The notes: generated by a model from the letters alone, not told the origin. Positions 1 through 11,908 are shown, counted from the stretch's first letter. The stretch is 64,000 nucleotides of DNA from Sulfuritalea sp. (GCA_030680805.1 JAUXUK010000060.1:1-64000), one strand, 5' to 3'. Translations and numbers: made by a program.

Positions 1-139
1 AATGGTCATGCCGGGCGACAACATTGCGATGACGGTGCGGCTGATTGCCCCGATCGCAATGGAAGAAGGTCTGCGCTTCGCCATCCGTGAAGGCGGTCGT
101 ACCGTCGGCGCCGGTGTCGTTGCCAAGGTCATCGAATAA
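1..139 (+). CDS. tuf: Elongation factor Tu, C-terminal fragment (truncated by window start)
   Basis: Translation [45 protein letters not shown] matches the EF-Tu C-terminus; directly upstream of rpsJ. Confidence 0.97.
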   Translation, partial: MVMPGDNIAMTVRLIAPIAMEEGLRFAIREGGRTVGAGVVAKVIE

Positions 140-145
140 CATTTG

Positions 146-174
146 TTGCAATACGGCGAAAAGGGCGATAAAAT
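146..174 (+). promoter_or_regulatory. Putative sigma70 promoter of the S10 operon
   Basis: TTGCAA (146-151), 17-nt spacer, TAAAAT (169-174) in the tuf-rpsJ gap. Confidence 0.6.
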
Positions 175-218
175 CTCGCCCTTTCGCGATTTGCGACCCC
201 GCTCTTTAAGGATTTGTA

Positions 219-530
219 ATGCAAAGCCAAAAGATTCGCATCCGCCTCAAGGCCTTCGACTATCGTTTGATTGATCAGTCGGCGCTTGAAATCGTAGAGA
301 CGGCCAAGCGCACCGGCGCAGTTGTACGTGGCCCGGTGCCGCTGCCAACGCGTATCGAGCGCTTTGACGTTCTTAGGTCGCCGCACGTCAATAAGGCTTC
401 GCGGGATCAGTTCGAAATTCGTACACACCTGCGCCTGATGGACATCATCGATCCGACTGACAAGACGGTCGATGCGCTGATGAAGCTGGATCTTCCCGCT
501 GGAGTGGACGTCGAGATCAAATTGCAGTAA
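219..530 (+). CDS. rpsJ: 30S ribosomal protein S10
   Basis: [22 protein letters not shown]; family and synteny. Confidence 0.99.
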   Translation: MQSQKIRIRLKAFDYRLIDQSALEIVETAKRTGAVVRGPVPLPTRIERFDVLRSPHVNKASRDQFEIRTHLRLMDIIDPTDKTVDALMKLDLPAGVDVEIKLQ

Positions 531-636
531 TTCGCAGCAGGGACGCCGGCTTTTTCTGGCGTCTGTCGTGGTGACGTTTGTCGCCGAATCTTGAAAGTGG
601 GCCCGGCCAATCGTAGCTGGGGTTTAGGAGAATAAA

Positions 637-1281
637 ATGAGTCTAGGCCTTGTTGGACGCAAGGTCGGCATGACGCGCGTGTTCGCCGAAGATGGAACTT
701 CCATTCCGGTGACCGTGCTCGATGTGTCGAACAACCGCGTCACACAAATAAAGACGCCTGAAACGGACGGCTATGCCGCTGTTCAGGTGACCTTTGGCAA
801 ACGTCGTGCCAGCCGGGTAAGCAAGCCGGCGGCGGGGCATCTCGCCAAGGCCGGCGTCGAAGCCGGTGAAGTTCTCAGGGAATTCCGCGTTGCGCCGGAT
901 CAACTCGCCAGTTTCAAGCCGGGCGACGTGGTCGCTGCCAGTATTTTCAGCGTGGGTCAGAAAGTTGACGTAAGCGGCACATCGATCGGCAAGGGCTTTG
1001 CCGGTGCGATCACCCGCCACCATTTCTCGTCGAACCGTGCGTCTCACGGTAACTCCTTGTCGCATAACTCGGCGGGCTCCATCGGCATGGCGCAGGACCC
1101 GGGCAGGGTCTTTCCAGGGAAGAAAATGGCCGGTCACCTTGGTGACGTCGCTCGTACGACGCAGAATCTGGAAGTCGTGCGCATCGACGAAGCGCGCCAA
1201 CTCTTGCTCGTCAGGGGTGCAGTGCCTGGCGCCAAGGGGGGTGATGTGATCGTCGCCCCGGCCGTCAAGGCATCCAACTGA
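637..1281 (+). CDS. rplC: 50S ribosomal protein L3
   Basis: [16 protein letters not shown]; synteny. Confidence 0.99.
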   Translation: MSLGLVGRKVGMTRVFAEDGTSIPVTVLDVSNNRVTQIKTPETDGYAAVQVTFGKRRASRVSKPAAGHLAKAGVEAGEVLREFRVAPDQLASFKPGDVVAASIFSVGQKVDVSGTSIGKGFAGAITRHHFSSNRASHGNSLSHNSAGSIGMAQDPGRVFPGKKMAGHLGDVARTTQNLEVVRIDEARQLLLVRGAVPGAKGGDVIVAPAVKASN

Positions 1282-1292
1282 GCGGGGATGAT

Positions 1293-1919
1293 ATGGAACT
1301 TAAACTAATCAACGCCCAAGGTCAGTCATCCTCCACCGTGACAGCGTCTGACGCGCTGTTCGGTCGCGACTTCAACGAAGCGCTGGTGCATCAGGTGGTG
1401 GTCGCCTATCAGGCCAACGCGCGCGCCGGCAATCGCAAACAGAAAGATCGTGAAGAGGTGCATCACAGCACCAAGAAGCCATTCCGCCAGAAGGGTACTG
1501 GTCGCGCTCGCGCCGGTATGACTTCCTCGCCTCTGTGGCGCGGTGGCGGCCGGATCTTCCCGAACACCCCCGAAGAGAACTTCACGCAAAAGGTCAATCG
1601 CAAGATGTACCGTGCGGGCTTGGCGGCAATCCTGTCCCAACTGGCTCGCGAAGACCGATTGGTGGTGATTGAGGACTTCGCCATCGAAGCCCCGAAGACC
1701 CGCCTCTTTGCGCAAAAACTGAAAGCTTTGGGTTTGGGCTCGGACCCGGTGCTGCTTGTGACGGATAGCCTTGATGACAATCTGGCGCTGGCGTCGCGGA
1801 ATTTGCCGAATGTGCTGGTGCTGGAAGCGCATCAGGCCGATCCGGTATCCCTGGTTCGCTTTCCCAAGGTGATATTCACCAAGGGGGCGGTGGCCAAGAT
1901 CGAGGAGATGCTGGCATGA
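1293..1919 (+). CDS. rplD: 50S ribosomal protein L4
   Basis: [25 protein letters not shown] motif; synteny. Confidence 0.99.
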   Translation: MELKLINAQGQSSSTVTASDALFGRDFNEALVHQVVVAYQANARAGNRKQKDREEVHHSTKKPFRQKGTGRARAGMTSSPLWRGGGRIFPNTPEENFTQKVNRKMYRAGLAAILSQLAREDRLVVIEDFAIEAPKTRLFAQKLKALGLGSDPVLLVTDSLDDNLALASRNLPNVLVLEAHQADPVSLVRFPKVIFTKGAVAKIEEMLA

Positions 1920-2230
1920 GCAAGAACTTCAATCCGGAACGTCTGCTGCAAGTGCTGGTGGCCCCGCAGATTTCCGAGAAGGCCACTTACATTGCCGACA
2001 AGAACGAGCAAGTGGTGTTCATCGTGACACCCGACGCAACGAAGCCTGAAGTCAAGGCGGCGGTGGAAATGCTGTTCAAGGTCGAGGTCAAGTCAGTGCA
2101 GATCGCCAACCTCAAGGGCAAGGTCAAGCGTTCCGGTCGCAACGTCGGCCGCCGCAGCGACATCAGGAAGGCTTTCGTCTGCCTCAAGCCTGGTCAGGAA
2201 ATCAACTTTGCTGAAGGGGGGGCTGCTTAA
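1916..2230 (+). CDS. rplW: 50S ribosomal protein L23
   Basis: Sequence and position between rplD and rplB. Confidence 0.98.
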   Translation: MSKNFNPERLLQVLVAPQISEKATYIADKNEQVVFIVTPDATKPEVKAAVEMLFKVEVKSVQIANLKGKVKRSGRNVGRRSDIRKAFVCLKPGQEINFAEGGAA

Positions 2231-3064
2231 ATGGCTCTCGTAAAAGTCAAGCCGACCTCACCGGGTCGTCGTGGTGTCGTCAAGGTGGTTAACCCGAATC
2301 TGCACAAGGGCCGCCCGCACGACAAACTCGTTGAATCGAAGACCCGAACCGCGGGCCGCAACGCGCACGGCCACATCACCACGCGGCACATGGGTGGTGG
2401 CCACAAGAAGCTTTATCGCGTGATCGATTTCCGTCGCGACAAGGATGGAATCCCGGGCAAGGTCGAGAATCTTCAGTACGACCCGAATCGTTCCGCCAAT
2501 ATTGCGCTGGTGCTGTACGCTGATGGCGAGCGCCGTTACATCATTGCCACCAAGGGAATGGTTGTCGGTCAGGCGGTTCTCAGTGGTCCCGAGGCGCCGA
2601 TCAAGCCGGGCAATACCCTGCCGATTCGCAGCATTCCCGTCGGCACGACGATTCATTGCGTCGAAATGATGCCGGGCAAAGGTGCTCAGATTGCGCGTTC
2701 CGCAGGCACCTCGGCTCAGCTTCTGGCGCGTGAAGGTACCTATGCCCAGGTTCGGCTGCGGTCAGGCGAGATTCGCCGCATCCACGTTGAATGTCGTGCG
2801 ACGATTGGTGAAGTTGGCAACGAGGAACATAGCCTGCGCAAGATCGGCAAGGCCGGTGCGATGCGCTGGCGCGGTGTTCGCCCGACTGTTCGCGGCGTGG
2901 CGATGAACCCAGTCGATCACCCGCATGGTGGTGGTGAAGGACGTACCGGCGAAGGACGCGTTCCTGTCAGTCCCTGGGGTCAGCCGACCAAGGGCTATCG
3001 CACCCGCAACAACAAGCGCACGGACGTCATGATTGTCCAACGCAGGCCGAAAGGTAAGAGGTAA
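2231..3064 (+). CDS. rplB: 50S ribosomal protein L2
   Basis: [15 protein letters not shown] motif. Confidence 0.99.
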   Translation: MALVKVKPTSPGRRGVVKVVNPNLHKGRPHDKLVESKTRTAGRNAHGHITTRHMGGGHKKLYRVIDFRRDKDGIPGKVENLQYDPNRSANIALVLYADGERRYIIATKGMVVGQAVLSGPEAPIKPGNTLPIRSIPVGTTIHCVEMMPGKGAQIARSAGTSAQLLAREGTYAQVRLRSGEIRRIHVECRATIGEVGNEEHSLRKIGKAGAMRWRGVRPTVRGVAMNPVDHPHGGGEGRTGEGRVPVSPWGQPTKGYRTRNNKRTDVMIVQRRPKGKR

Positions 3065-3067
3065 GAC

Positions 3068-3349
3068 ATGGCACGTTCTATCAAGAAGGGCCCGTTCATC
3101 GATGCCCACCTGCTCAAGCGGGTGGATGCAGCACGCGCCTCCAACGACAAACGCCCGATCAAGACCTGGTCGCGCCGTTCGACCATTCTTCCGGATTTCG
3201 TGGGATTGACCATCGCCGTGCATAACGGCAAGCAGCACATTCCGGTCTACGTGTCGGAAAACATGGTCGGTCACAAGCTTGGCGAGTTCGCGCTGACGCG
3301 AACTTTCAAGGGCCACACGGGCGGCAAGAAAGCCGTCGCGAAGAAGTAA
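3068..3349 (+). CDS. rpsS: 30S ribosomal protein S19
   Basis: [19 protein letters not shown]. Confidence 0.99.
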   Translation: MARSIKKGPFIDAHLLKRVDAARASNDKRPIKTWSRRSTILPDFVGLTIAVHNGKQHIPVYVSENMVGHKLGEFALTRTFKGHTGGKKAVAKK

Positions 3350-3355
3350 GGAGCG

Positions 3356-3688
3356 ATGATGGAAACCAACGCAAACCTGCGCGGTGTCCGGCTTTCCGCC
3401 CAAAAGGGTCGCCTCGTTGCGGACCTCGTGCGCGGCAAGCCGGTCGATCAGGCACTCAGCATCCTGGCTTTTTCGCCCAAGAAAGGCGCCGGTATCATCA
3501 AGAAGGTGCTCGAGTCGGCTATTGCCAACGCTGAACACAATGACGGCGCCGACATCGACGCATTGAAGATCACCCGCATCTATGTCGAAAAGGGCACGGT
3601 GCTCAAGCGCTTTACCGCGCGAGCCAAGGGACGCGGCAATCGCATCCTCAAGCCTACTTGTCACATATTTGTGACTGTTGGCGATTAA
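3356..3688 (+). CDS. rplV: 50S ribosomal protein L22
   Basis: [27 protein letters not shown]; start 3356 or 3359. Confidence 0.98.
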   Translation: MMETNANLRGVRLSAQKGRLVADLVRGKPVDQALSILAFSPKKGAGIIKKVLESAIANAEHNDGADIDALKITRIYVEKGTVLKRFTARAKGRGNRILKPTCHIFVTVGD

Positions 3689-3697
3689 GGAGGGCAC

Positions 3698-4594
3698 ATG
3701 GGACAAAAGATTCATCCGACCGGTTTTCGTCTTTCGGTCACGCGCAACTGGACTTCCCGCTGGTACGCCAACAGCAAGTCGTTTCCGCAGATGCTCAAGG
3801 AAGACCTTGAGGTTCGCGAATACCTGAAGAAGAAACTGGCGCACGCGTCTGTTGGTCGCGTCGTCATCGAGCGCCCGGCCAAGAACGCCCGCGTTACGGT
3901 TTATAGCGCCCGTCCGGGTGTGGTGATCGGCAAGAAGGGCGAGGACATCGAGCACCTGAAGGCCGAACTCCAGCGCAAGATGGGCGTACCGGTGCATGTC
4001 AATATCGAAGAGATTCGCAAGCCGGAGATCGACGCCCAGTTGATCGCCGACTCGATAGCCCAGCAGCTCGAGAAGCGCATCATGTTCCGCCGCGCCATGA
4101 AGCGCGCGATGCAGAATGCCATGCGACTTGGTGCCCAGGGCATCAAGATCATGAGCTCGGGTCGCCTTAACGGTGCTGAAATCGCCCGCAGAGAGTGGTA
4201 TCGCGAAGGGCGCGTGCCCTTGCATACCTTGCGCGCAGATATTGACTACGGAACTTCCGAAGCGAAGACCACGTACGGCATCATCGGCATCAAGGTATGG
4301 GTGTTCAAGGGTGAGATTCTGTCGCGTAGCGAAGCGCTGCTTGCTACTCCGGAGCAGCCCGCTGTCGACGATCAGCGGAAGCCGCGCCGCAGTCCCGGCA
4401 AGCCACGGACCGAGAGCGAGGGCGAAGCCAAGCCTGCTGCCCGTCGCACGTCCGCCAAGAAGGCTGATGAAGCCAAGCCGGAAGCCAAGCCGGAAGCTGT
4501 TGCTGCCGCGCCGAAGACCCCCGTCAAGCGTATTCGCAAGGCCCCGGCCAAAGCCGAGGGTGTCGATAGCGCAGCGAAAGAAGGCAAGGAGTAA
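3698..4594 (+). CDS. rpsC: 30S ribosomal protein S3 with long Ala/Lys/Pro/Glu-rich C-terminal extension
   Basis: [26 protein letters not shown] domain [13 protein letters not shown]; 298 aa with low-complexity tail. Confidence 0.99.
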   Translation: MGQKIHPTGFRLSVTRNWTSRWYANSKSFPQMLKEDLEVREYLKKKLAHASVGRVVIERPAKNARVTVYSARPGVVIGKKGEDIEHLKAELQRKMGVPVHVNIEEIRKPEIDAQLIADSIAQQLEKRIMFRRAMKRAMQNAMRLGAQGIKIMSSGRLNGAEIARREWYREGRVPLHTLRADIDYGTSEAKTTYGIIGIKVWVFKGEILSRSEALLATPEQPAVDDQRKPRRSPGKPRTESEGEAKPAARRTSAKKADEAKPEAKPEAVAAAPKTPVKRIRKAPAKAEGVDSAAKEGKE

Positions 4595-4597
4595 AAC

Positions 4598-5011
4598 ATG
4601 CTGCAACCTGCCCGCAGAAAGTATCGCAAGGAACAAAAGGGCCGCAACACCGGGCTCGCTACCAGGGGTGCCAAAGTCAGCTTTGGCGAGTACGGCCTCA
4701 AGGCCATTGGCCGCGGTCGTCTTACGGCGCGCCAGATTGAGGCTGCCCGTCGTGCCATGACTCGTCACATCAAGCGTGGCGGCCGTATCTGGATTCGCAT
4801 TTTTCCGGACAAGCCGATTTCGAAGAAGCCCCTTGAAGTCCGGATGGGTAACGGCAAGGGTTCCCCGGAGTATTGGGTCGCCGAGATCCAGCCCGGCAAG
4901 GTTTTGTACGAGATGGATGGAGTGGACGAGGTGCTGGCACGGGAAGCCTTCCGCCTGGCAGCTGCCAAGCTTCCGCTCGAGACCACTTTCGTTACCCGTC
5001 ATTTGGGATAA
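4598..5011 (+). CDS. rplP: 50S ribosomal protein L16
   Basis: [19 protein letters not shown]. Confidence 0.99.
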   Translation: MLQPARRKYRKEQKGRNTGLATRGAKVSFGEYGLKAIGRGRLTARQIEAARRAMTRHIKRGGRIWIRIFPDKPISKKPLEVRMGNGKGSPEYWVAEIQPGKVLYEMDGVDEVLAREAFRLAAAKLPLETTFVTRHLG

Positions 5012-5014
5012 GCC

Positions 5015-5209
5015 ATGAAGACAAGTGAGCTAAGAGCAAAGAACGACGAGGATCTGCAAAAGGAGTTGCTGGAATTGCGCAAGGCGCAGTTTGGGCTTCG
5101 CATGCAGGTCGCCACACAGCAGCTGACCAACACCAGTCAGGTCGGCAAGGTGCGCAAGGATATTGCGCGCGTTAAAACCATTCAGCGTGAGAAGGCGGCG
5201 GCGAAATGA
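5015..5209 (+). CDS. rpmC: 50S ribosomal protein L29
   Basis: [31 protein letters not shown]. Confidence 0.98.
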   Translation: MKTSELRAKNDEDLQKELLELRKAQFGLRMQVATQQLTNTSQVGKVRKDIARVKTIQREKAAAK

Positions 5210-5478
5210 CGGATGCGACCACTCAAACCGTACGACGCACCCTTCAGGGCCGGGTCGTTTCGGACAAAATGCAGAAGACCGTGACGGTGCTGATTGAGCG
5301 CAAGGTAAAGCATCCCGTGATCGGCAAGATCATGACGCGCTCAAAAAAGTATCACGCCCACGTTGAGGGACTGGAAACGGCCGCTGGCGATCTGGTACAG
5401 ATCGAAGAATGTGCCCCAATTTCCAAAACCAAGGCATGGCGCGTTGCCAAGGTTATCGAGAAGGCACGCGCCGCTTGA
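5206..5478 (+). CDS. rpsQ: 30S ribosomal protein S17
   Basis: [27 protein letters not shown]. Confidence 0.98.
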   Translation: MTDATTQTVRRTLQGRVVSDKMQKTVTVLIERKVKHPVIGKIMTRSKKYHAHVEGLETAAGDLVQIEECAPISKTKAWRVAKVIEKARAA

Positions 5479-5522
5479 TCGCTTGCCAGTATGGAGCGGC
5501 CAAGCGATATCGGAAATAGTTG

Positions 5523-5550
5523 TTGACAACAAGGTGGCGGGATGTAAAAT
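5523..5550 (+). promoter_or_regulatory. Putative spc-operon promoter
   Basis: TTGACA (5523-5528), 16-nt spacer, TAAAAT (5545-5550) in the rpsQ-rplN gap; same location as the known E. coli spc promoter. Confidence 0.65.
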
Positions 5551-5662
5551 CTCGCCTCTTTACTCGGCCAGGGTAGTTCCTTCCTGGCATTCCAGCCCCT
5601 AGCGGGCTCCAAGACTGATCGCGAGAGTTGAGTCATTCGCGGATTAAGTTGGAGATGAAAAA

Positions 5663-6031
5663 ATGATTCAAATGCAGTCTTTGCTGGATGTCGCCGATAA
5701 CACTGGCGCGCGTTCGGTCATGTGCATCAAGGTGCTTGGTGGTTCCAAGCGTCGCTATGCGGGCATTGGTGACGTCATCAAGGTCAGCATCAAGGATGCC
5801 GCACCGCGCGGTCGCGTTAAAAAGGGCGAAGTCTATAGCGCAGTGGTAGTGCGTACTGCCAAGGGCGTGCGTCGTTCTGACGGATCGCTTATCAAGTTCG
5901 ATGGCAATGCAGCAGTATTGCTGAACAACAAGTTGGAGCCGATCGGCACGCGTATCTTCGGCCCGGTAACGCGCGAACTGCGCACCGAGCGATTCATGAA
6001 GATCGTCTCGCTGGCGCCCGAGGTTCTTTGA
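5663..6031 (+). CDS. rplN: 50S ribosomal protein L14
   Basis: [33 protein letters not shown]. Confidence 0.99.
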   Translation: MIQMQSLLDVADNTGARSVMCIKVLGGSKRRYAGIGDVIKVSIKDAAPRGRVKKGEVYSAVVVRTAKGVRRSDGSLIKFDGNAAVLLNNKLEPIGTRIFGPVTRELRTERFMKIVSLAPEVL

Positions 6032-6053
6032 ACCGGCAATCAAGGACTCGATC

Positions 6054-6371
6054 ATGAACAAGATTCGCAAAGGTGACGATGTAGTCGTCACCGCAGGCAA
6101 AGACAAGGGCAAGCGCGGTGTCGTGCTGAACTGGCTTGACGCAGACCGCCTTCTGGTCGAGGGCATCAACCGCGTCAAGAAGCACACCAAGCCCAATCCC
6201 ATGAAGGGTATTCAGGGCGGCATTGTCGAGAAAGAAATGCCGATCAATATTTCCAATGTGGCGCTGTTCAATCCTGCCACCCAGAAAGCGGATCGCGTCG
6301 GCTTCAAGCAACTCGACGATGGCCGCAAGGTTCGGGTGTTCAGGTCGAACGGCGAAGTTGTTGACGCGTAA
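6054..6371 (+). CDS. rplX: 50S ribosomal protein L24
   Basis: KOW motif [24 protein letters not shown]. Confidence 0.98.
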   Translation: MNKIRKGDDVVVTAGKDKGKRGVVLNWLDADRLLVEGINRVKKHTKPNPMKGIQGGIVEKEMPINISNVALFNPATQKADRVGFKQLDDGRKVRVFRSNGEVVDA

Positions 6372-6380
6372 GGAAAACTC

Positions 6381-6920
6381 ATGGCGCGCTTGCAGGAGTA
6401 TTACAAACAGACGGTGGTCCCGGAACTTCTGACGAAGTTCGGTTACAAGTCCATCATGGAAGTTCCGCGCATCACCAAGATCACCTTGAACATGGGTGTT
6501 GGGGAAGCGGTAGGTGACAAGAAGATTCTGGATCATGCTGTCGCTGACATGACCAAAATCGCCGGGCAGAAGCCGGTAGTCACCAAGGCGCGCAAGGCGA
6601 TCGCCGGCTTCAAGATTCGTGAGGGTTATCCGATAGGCTGCATGCTGACGTTGCGCGGGAACCACATGTACGAGTTTCTTGATCGCCTGGTGACCATTGC
6701 CATGCCGCGTATCCGGGATTTTCGGGGTATCTCCGGCAAGGGCTTTGACGGGCGTGGCAACTACAACGTCGGGGTCAAGGAACAGATCATTTTCCCCGAA
6801 ATTGAGTACGACAAAATCGACGCGTTGCGTGGCATGAACATCAGTATCACCACGACCGCAAAGAACGACGAAGAAGCGAAGGCGCTTCTCGCCGCATTCA
6901 AGTTCCCCTTCAAGAACTGA
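6381..6920 (+). CDS. rplE: 50S ribosomal protein L5
   Basis: [20 protein letters not shown]. Confidence 0.99.
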   Translation: MARLQEYYKQTVVPELLTKFGYKSIMEVPRITKITLNMGVGEAVGDKKILDHAVADMTKIAGQKPVVTKARKAIAGFKIREGYPIGCMLTLRGNHMYEFLDRLVTIAMPRIRDFRGISGKGFDGRGNYNVGVKEQIIFPEIEYDKIDALRGMNISITTTAKNDEEAKALLAAFKFPFKN

Positions 6921-6927
6921 GGGACGT

Positions 6928-7233
6928 ATGGCGAAACTAGCTCTTATTAATCGCGAGGAAAAGCGCGCAAAAACGGTGGCGAAGTACGCTGCCAAACGCG
7001 CCGAACTCTTTGCTGTGATCAACAACGTCAAGCTGTCGGATGAGGAGCGCATGGATGCGCGCCTGAAGCTCCAGCAGTTGCCCCGCAACGCGAGTCCGTC
7101 CCGTCAGCGCAATCGTTGCGCATTGACAGGCCGTCCTCGCGGCGTGTTCCGCAAATTTGGCCTGTGCCGCAACAAGCTGCGTGAGATTGCCATGCGCGGC
7201 GAAGTGCCTGGCATGACCAAGGCAAGCTGGTAA
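6928..7233 (+). CDS. rpsN: 30S ribosomal protein S14
   Basis: [30 protein letters not shown]. Confidence 0.98.
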   Translation: MAKLALINREEKRAKTVAKYAAKRAELFAVINNVKLSDEERMDARLKLQQLPRNASPSRQRNRCALTGRPRGVFRKFGLCRNKLREIAMRGEVPGMTKASW

Positions 7234-7243
7234 GGAGAGCGAT

Positions 7244-7639
7244 ATGAGCATGACCGATCCAGTTGCCGACATGTTGACCCGCATCCGCAACGCGCAGATG
7301 GCGGAGAAACAGTCTGTTTCCATGCCTTCCTCCAAGCTCAAGGTGGCGATTGCCAAGGTGCTGAAGGACGAGGGTTACATTGATGATTTCGCCATTCGCG
7401 AGAACGGCGCCAAACCCGAGCTCGACATCGCGCTGAAGTACTACGCCGGGCATCCGGTGATTGAGCGCATCGAACGTGTTTCCAAGCCCGGCCTGCGTGT
7501 CTACAAGGGCAAGGACGAGTTGCCCCGCGTCATGAACGGGCTGGGTGTTGCCATTGTCTCCACGCCGAAGGGCGTGATGACCGACCGCCGGGCGCGGGCG
7601 GGCAACATGGGCGGCGAAGTTCTCTGCATCGTCGCCTAA
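7244..7639 (+). CDS. rpsH: 30S ribosomal protein S8
   Basis: [20 protein letters not shown]. Confidence 0.99.
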   Translation: MSMTDPVADMLTRIRNAQMAEKQSVSMPSSKLKVAIAKVLKDEGYIDDFAIRENGAKPELDIALKYYAGHPVIERIERVSKPGLRVYKGKDELPRVMNGLGVAIVSTPKGVMTDRRARAGNMGGEVLCIVA

Positions 7640-7651
7640 GGAGCCGCTCTC

Positions 7652-8185
7652 ATGTCACGAATTGCAAAGTATCCGGTCGACGTGCCCAAGGGCGTCGAAG
7701 TCACGCTCTCCGATAGCGAGATTTCCGTCAAGGGCCCGCTGGGAACGCTCAAGCAGTTTCTGCTGCCGGCGGTGAAAATCGAGAGAGACGGCGAAAAGCT
7801 GCTCTGCCGCGCGATTGAGGGCGCTCCCAACGCCGGTGCCATGTCGGGCACCATGCGCGCGCTGCTGAATAACATGGTCATCGGGGTCACCAAGGGCTTC
7901 GAGAAGAAGTTGACCCTGGTTGGCGTTGGATATCGTGCCCAAGCCCAGGGAGCCAAGCTGAACCTTACGCTCGGCTTTTCGCACCCGGTGGCGCATGACA
8001 TGCCGAACGGTATCAAAGTCGAAACGCCGACCCAGACGGAGATCCTGATCAAGGGGATCGACAAGCAGGTGGTTGGTCAGGTGGCCGCTGAAGTGCGTGC
8101 TTACCGGTCGCCGGAGCCCTACAAGGGCAAGGGTGTCCGCTATGCCGACGAAGTGGTTGTCATCAAGGAAACCAAGAAGAAATAA
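7652..8185 (+). CDS. rplF: 50S ribosomal protein L6
   Basis: C-terminal [16 protein letters not shown]. Confidence 0.99.
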   Translation: MSRIAKYPVDVPKGVEVTLSDSEISVKGPLGTLKQFLLPAVKIERDGEKLLCRAIEGAPNAGAMSGTMRALLNNMVIGVTKGFEKKLTLVGVGYRAQAQGAKLNLTLGFSHPVAHDMPNGIKVETPTQTEILIKGIDKQVVGQVAAEVRAYRSPEPYKGKGVRYADEVVVIKETKKK

Positions 8186-8200
8186 TCGAGGCGCTGAATC

Positions 8201-8554
8201 ATGGAAAAGAAACAGGCTCGTCTGCGCAGGGCGCGCAAAACCCGCGCCAAAATTGCGGAGCTCAAAGTGGTGCGCCTCGCGGTGCATCGCAGCAACTTGC
8301 ACATCTCTGCCCAGATATTCTCCGGGTGCGGCACTCGTGTTTTGGCTGCTGCTTCGACCATGGAGCCGGAAGTACGGAGCCAGGTGCCGAACGGCGGCAA
8401 TGTTGGTGCCGCCAAGACGGTTGGCAAACTTATCGCCGAGCGGGCCAAAGCGGCCGGCATCGAGCAGGTTGCGTTCGACCGCTCCGGTTTCCACTATCAC
8501 GGCCGCGTCAAGGCGCTGGCTGAAGCCGCCCGTGAGGGCGGTCTCAAGTTCTAA
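8201..8554 (+). CDS. rplR: 50S ribosomal protein L18
   Basis: C-terminal [27 protein letters not shown]. Confidence 0.98.
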   Translation: MEKKQARLRRARKTRAKIAELKVVRLAVHRSNLHISAQIFSGCGTRVLAAASTMEPEVRSQVPNGGNVGAAKTVGKLIAERAKAAGIEQVAFDRSGFHYHGRVKALAEAAREGGLKF

Positions 8555-8565
8555 GCGAGACGGAC

Positions 8566-9093
8566 ATGGCTAAACCTCAAGGCAGGAAACAGCACCAGGC
8601 CCAGGAAGAGCGCGACGATGGCATGCGCGAAAAGATGGTGTCGATCAATCGCGTCACCAAGGTGGTGAAGGGCGGCCGGATTCTCGGCTTTGCCGCACTG
8701 ACCGTGGTGGGTGACGGCGATGGCGGCATCGGCATGGGCAAGGGCAAGTCCCGGGAAGTTCCGGTTGCCGTGCAAAAGGCGATGGAAGAGGCGCGCCGCA
8801 AGATGTCCAAGATCAGCCTCAAGGACGGCACGCTGCACCACACAGTTACCGGCAAGCATGGCGCTACCACAGTGCTGATGTCCCCCGCATCTCCTGGTAC
8901 CGGCGTTATCGCCGGCGGCCCGATGCGCGCCGTGTTTGAGGTCATGGGGATTACCGATGTGGTGGCCAAGACCATCGGCTCGACCAATCCCTACAACGTA
9001 GTGCGCGCAACGTTGCATGGCCTGCTGGCCATGAGCACCCCGGCCGAGATCGCTGCCAAGCGCGGCAAGGCCATCGCTGAAATCCTGGAGTGA
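8566..9093 (+). CDS. rpsE: 30S ribosomal protein S5
   Basis: [31 protein letters not shown]. Confidence 0.99.
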   Translation: MAKPQGRKQHQAQEERDDGMREKMVSINRVTKVVKGGRILGFAALTVVGDGDGGIGMGKGKSREVPVAVQKAMEEARRKMSKISLKDGTLHHTVTGKHGATTVLMSPASPGTGVIAGGPMRAVFEVMGITDVVAKTIGSTNPYNVVRATLHGLLAMSTPAEIAAKRGKAIAEILE

Positions 9094-9096
9094 GCC

Positions 9097-9279
9097 ATGG
9101 CTGACAAAACAATCAAGGTCACGCTGGTAAAGAGCGTCATCGGCACCAAGCAGGACCATCGTGCAACAGTGCGTGGACTTGGCCTGAAAAGGCTCAACAG
9201 CTCGGCGGTACTTGAGGATACGCCCGCAGTGCGCGGCATGATCCGCAAAGTGGCCTATCTGGTGAAGTGCGAAGGCTAA
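9097..9279 (+). CDS. rpmD: 50S ribosomal protein L30
   Basis: [27 protein letters not shown]. Confidence 0.98.
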   Translation: MADKTIKVTLVKSVIGTKQDHRATVRGLGLKRLNSSAVLEDTPAVRGMIRKVAYLVKCEG

Positions 9280-9289
9280 GGGGATATTG

Positions 9290-9742
9290 ATGAGCATGGA
9301 ACTTAACAACCTGAAGCCTGGTGCCGGCTCCAAGCATGCAGCCAAGCGCGTTGGACGCGGAATTGGCAGTGGCCTTGGCAAGACGGCTGGTCGTGGACAC
9401 AAGGGCCAGAAGTCGCGTGCCGGGGGATTCCACAAGGTGGGTTTCGAGGGCGGACAGATGCCGCTGCAGCGTCGCTTGCCGAAGCGCGGCTTCGTTTCGC
9501 TGACCGCCAGCCGCAATGTCGAAGTACGTTTGTCCGAGCTGGACAAGCTTCCCGTCGAGGAAGTTGATCTGCTGGTTCTCAAGCAGGCTGGAGTGATTGC
9601 CGGTGATGCCTTGTCAGCCAAGGTTATCCTGTCGGGCAAGCTCAACCGCAAGATCGCGCTGAAGGGTGTTGGTGCGACGAAGGGTGCTCGTGCTGCGATC
9701 GAAGCGGCCGGCGGCTCCGTAGCAGACATCGCCGCCGCCTGA
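9290..9742 (+). CDS. rplO: 50S ribosomal protein L15
   Basis: [41 protein letters not shown] opens at 9287. Confidence 0.98.
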   Translation: MSMELNNLKPGAGSKHAAKRVGRGIGSGLGKTAGRGHKGQKSRAGGFHKVGFEGGQMPLQRRLPKRGFVSLTASRNVEVRLSELDKLPVEEVDLLVLKQAGVIAGDALSAKVILSGKLNRKIALKGVGATKGARAAIEAAGGSVADIAAA

Positions 9743-9763
9743 TAGCGAACGAGGATAGACCAC

Positions 9764-11092
9764 GTGGCAAGTCCCCAGGCAGCAGCTCTCGGCAAGACCG
9801 GCAAGTTCGGCGACCTTTGGCGCCGACTCTGGTTCCTGCTGGGCGCCCTGGTGGTATTCCGGATTGGCGCGCATATTCCCGTGCCCGGGATCGATCCGGT
9901 AAAACTGGCGGAGTTGTTCCAGAGTCAGCAGGGCGGGATTCTCGGTGTCTTCAACCTGTTTTCGGGCGGTGCGTTGTCGCGCTTCACCCTGTTTGCGCTG
10001 GGTATCATGCCTTACATCTCCGCGTCGATCATCATGCAACTGATGACGATCGCGGTGCCCACGCTTGAGGCGCTGAAGAAAGAAGGCGAGGCCGGACGGC
10101 GCAAGATTACCCAATATACCCGCTACGGCACCGTGGGCTTGGCTTTGTTCCAGGGACTGGGCATGGCTATTGCCCTTGAATCGCAGGCTGGACTGGTACT
10201 TGATCCGGGCCTGATGTTCCGTTTTGTTACCGTCCTTACGCTGCTTACCGGCACCATGTTCCTCATGTGGCTGGGCGAGCAGATCACCGAGCGCGGTCTG
10301 GGCAACGGCATTTCGATCATCATCTTTGCCGGTATCGTGGCCGGTTTGCCGAGCGCGCTGGGCGGTCTCTTCGAACTGGTCCGAACCGGTGCGATGCATC
10401 CGTTGTCCGCCTTGTTCATTTGTGGTGTTGCGGTTCTCGTGACAGGTTTCGTGGTCTTTGTCGAAAAGGGCCAGCGCAAGATTCTGGTGAATTACGCCAA
10501 GCGGCAGGTTGGCAACAAGGTCTACGGCGGTCAGAGTTCCCATTTGCCCCTGAAGCTGAACATGTCCGGCGTCATTCCCCCGATCTTTGCCTCATCGATC
10601 ATCCTGTTCCCGGCGACTGCCGCCGGCTGGTTCGGTTCGGGTGAGGGCATGACGTGGCTCAAGGACATTGCGGCGACGCTGTCACCGGGCCAGCCGATCT
10701 ACGTGTTGCTGTACGCAACGGCCATCGTGTTTTTCTGCTTCTTCTACACCGCGCTGGTGTTCAATTCCAAGGAGACGGCGGACAACCTGAAGAAGAGCGG
10801 TGCCTTTGTTCCCGGCATTCGTCCCGGCGACCAGACGGCGCGCTACATCGACAAGATCCTGACCCGCCTCACTCTGGCCGGCGCAATTTACATAACTGCG
10901 GTTTGCCTGCTGCCCGAATTCCTTATTCTGAAATGGAACGTTCCGTTCTACTTCGGCGGCACGAGCCTGCTGATTATTGTTGTGGTGACGATGGATTTCA
11001 TGTCGCAGGTCCAAGCGTATGTAATGTCGCACCAGTATGAAAGTCTTCTGAAAAAGGCCAACTTCAAGGGGGCCGGTTTCCCGGCTCGCTGA
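9764..11092 (+). CDS. secY: Preprotein translocase subunit SecY (GTG start)
   Basis: 442 aa polytopic protein with [21 protein letters not shown]. Confidence 0.99.
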   Translation: MASPQAAALGKTGKFGDLWRRLWFLLGALVVFRIGAHIPVPGIDPVKLAELFQSQQGGILGVFNLFSGGALSRFTLFALGIMPYISASIIMQLMTIAVPTLEALKKEGEAGRRKITQYTRYGTVGLALFQGLGMAIALESQAGLVLDPGLMFRFVTVLTLLTGTMFLMWLGEQITERGLGNGISIIIFAGIVAGLPSALGGLFELVRTGAMHPLSALFICGVAVLVTGFVVFVEKGQRKILVNYAKRQVGNKVYGGQSSHLPLKLNMSGVIPPIFASSIILFPATAAGWFGSGEGMTWLKDIAATLSPGQPIYVLLYATAIVFFCFFYTALVFNSKETADNLKKSGAFVPGIRPGDQTARYIDKILTRLTLAGAIYITAVCLLPEFLILKWNVPFYFGGTSLLIIVVVTMDFMSQVQAYVMSHQYESLLKKANFKGAGFPAR

Positions 11093-11095
11093 CCC

Positions 11096-11314
11096 ATGTC
11101 CAAGGAAGATGTCATTGAAATGCAGGGAGAGGTCGTCGAGAATCTCCCGAACGCCACGTTCCGGATCAAACTTGAAAACGGGCATGTGGTTCTTGGCCAT
11201 ATCTCCGGGAAGATGCGCATGCACTACATACGCATCCTGCCGGGTGACAAGGTTACCGTGCAACTGACGCCTTACGACTTCTCCAAAGCTCGTATCGTGT
11301 TCCGCGCAAAGTAG
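11096..11314 (+). CDS. infA: Translation initiation factor IF-1
   Basis: [41 protein letters not shown]. Confidence 0.98.
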   Translation: MSKEDVIEMQGEVVENLPNATFRIKLENGHVVLGHISGKMRMHYIRILPGDKVTVQLTPYDFSKARIVFRAK

Positions 11315-11336
11315 TTAACAATTCCGGAGAAATCCA

Positions 11337-11450
11337 ATGAAAGTTCTGGCTTCGGTCAAACGTATCTGTCGCAATTGCAAGGTCATCCGCCGCAAAGGCG
11401 TGGTCAGGGTCATCTGTACCGACCCGCGCCACAAGCAGCGCCAGGGTTGA
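11337..11450 (+). CDS. rpmJ: 50S ribosomal protein L36 (Zn-binding C+ form); absent from the supplied ORF track because it is short
   Basis: [37 protein letters not shown], 37 aa; conserved position before rpsM. Confidence 0.97.
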   Translation: MKVLASVKRICRNCKVIRRKGVVRVICTDPRHKQRQG

Positions 11451-11475
11451 TACAGCGATTCAGATCAGATAGAAT
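11447..11475 (+). promoter_or_regulatory. Putative alpha-operon promoter upstream of rpsM
   Basis: TTGATA (11447-11452), 17-nt spacer, TAGAAT (11470-11475). Confidence 0.6.
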
Positions 11476-11542
11476 CTACGGTTCGCATTTTTCAGCTAGC
11501 CCACCACACCGCATTCACTAACGGCGACGAACAGGTAAGCAC

Positions 11543-11908
11543 ATGGCTCGTATAGCAGGCGTCAACATCCCGAATCACCAGCACGCGGAGATTGCTTTGA
11601 CCGCGATCTACGGTATTGGCCGCACTCGCGCACAGAAAATCTGTGACGCCGTCGGCGTCAAGCGTTCGGCCAAGATCAAGGAACTCACGGACACCGAGAT
11701 GGATCGTCTGCGGGAAGAGGTAGGCAGGTTCACCGTCGAAGGCGATTTGCGCCGCGAAACGACGATGAACATCAAGCGCCTCATGGATCTTGGCTGCTAT
11801 CGCGGAGTGCGTCATCGGCGTGGTCTGCCTGTGCGCGGTCAGCGTACCCGCACCAACGCGCGTACCCGCAAGGGGCCGCGCAAGGCTATTTCGATGGGCA
11901 AGAAGTAA
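11543..11908 (+). CDS. rpsM: 30S ribosomal protein S13
   Basis: [31 protein letters not shown]. Confidence 0.99.
   Translation: MARIAGVNIPNHQHAEIALTAIYGIGRTRAQKICDAVGVKRSAKIKELTDTEMDRLREEVGRFTVEGDLRRETTMNIKRLMDLGCYRGVRHRRGLPVRGQRTRTNARTRKGPRKAISMGKK

Noticed and set aside
2762-5002. 746-aa minus-strand ORF across rplB-rplP
   Set aside because: Antisense to well-established ribosomal genes; arises from GC-rich codon bias.
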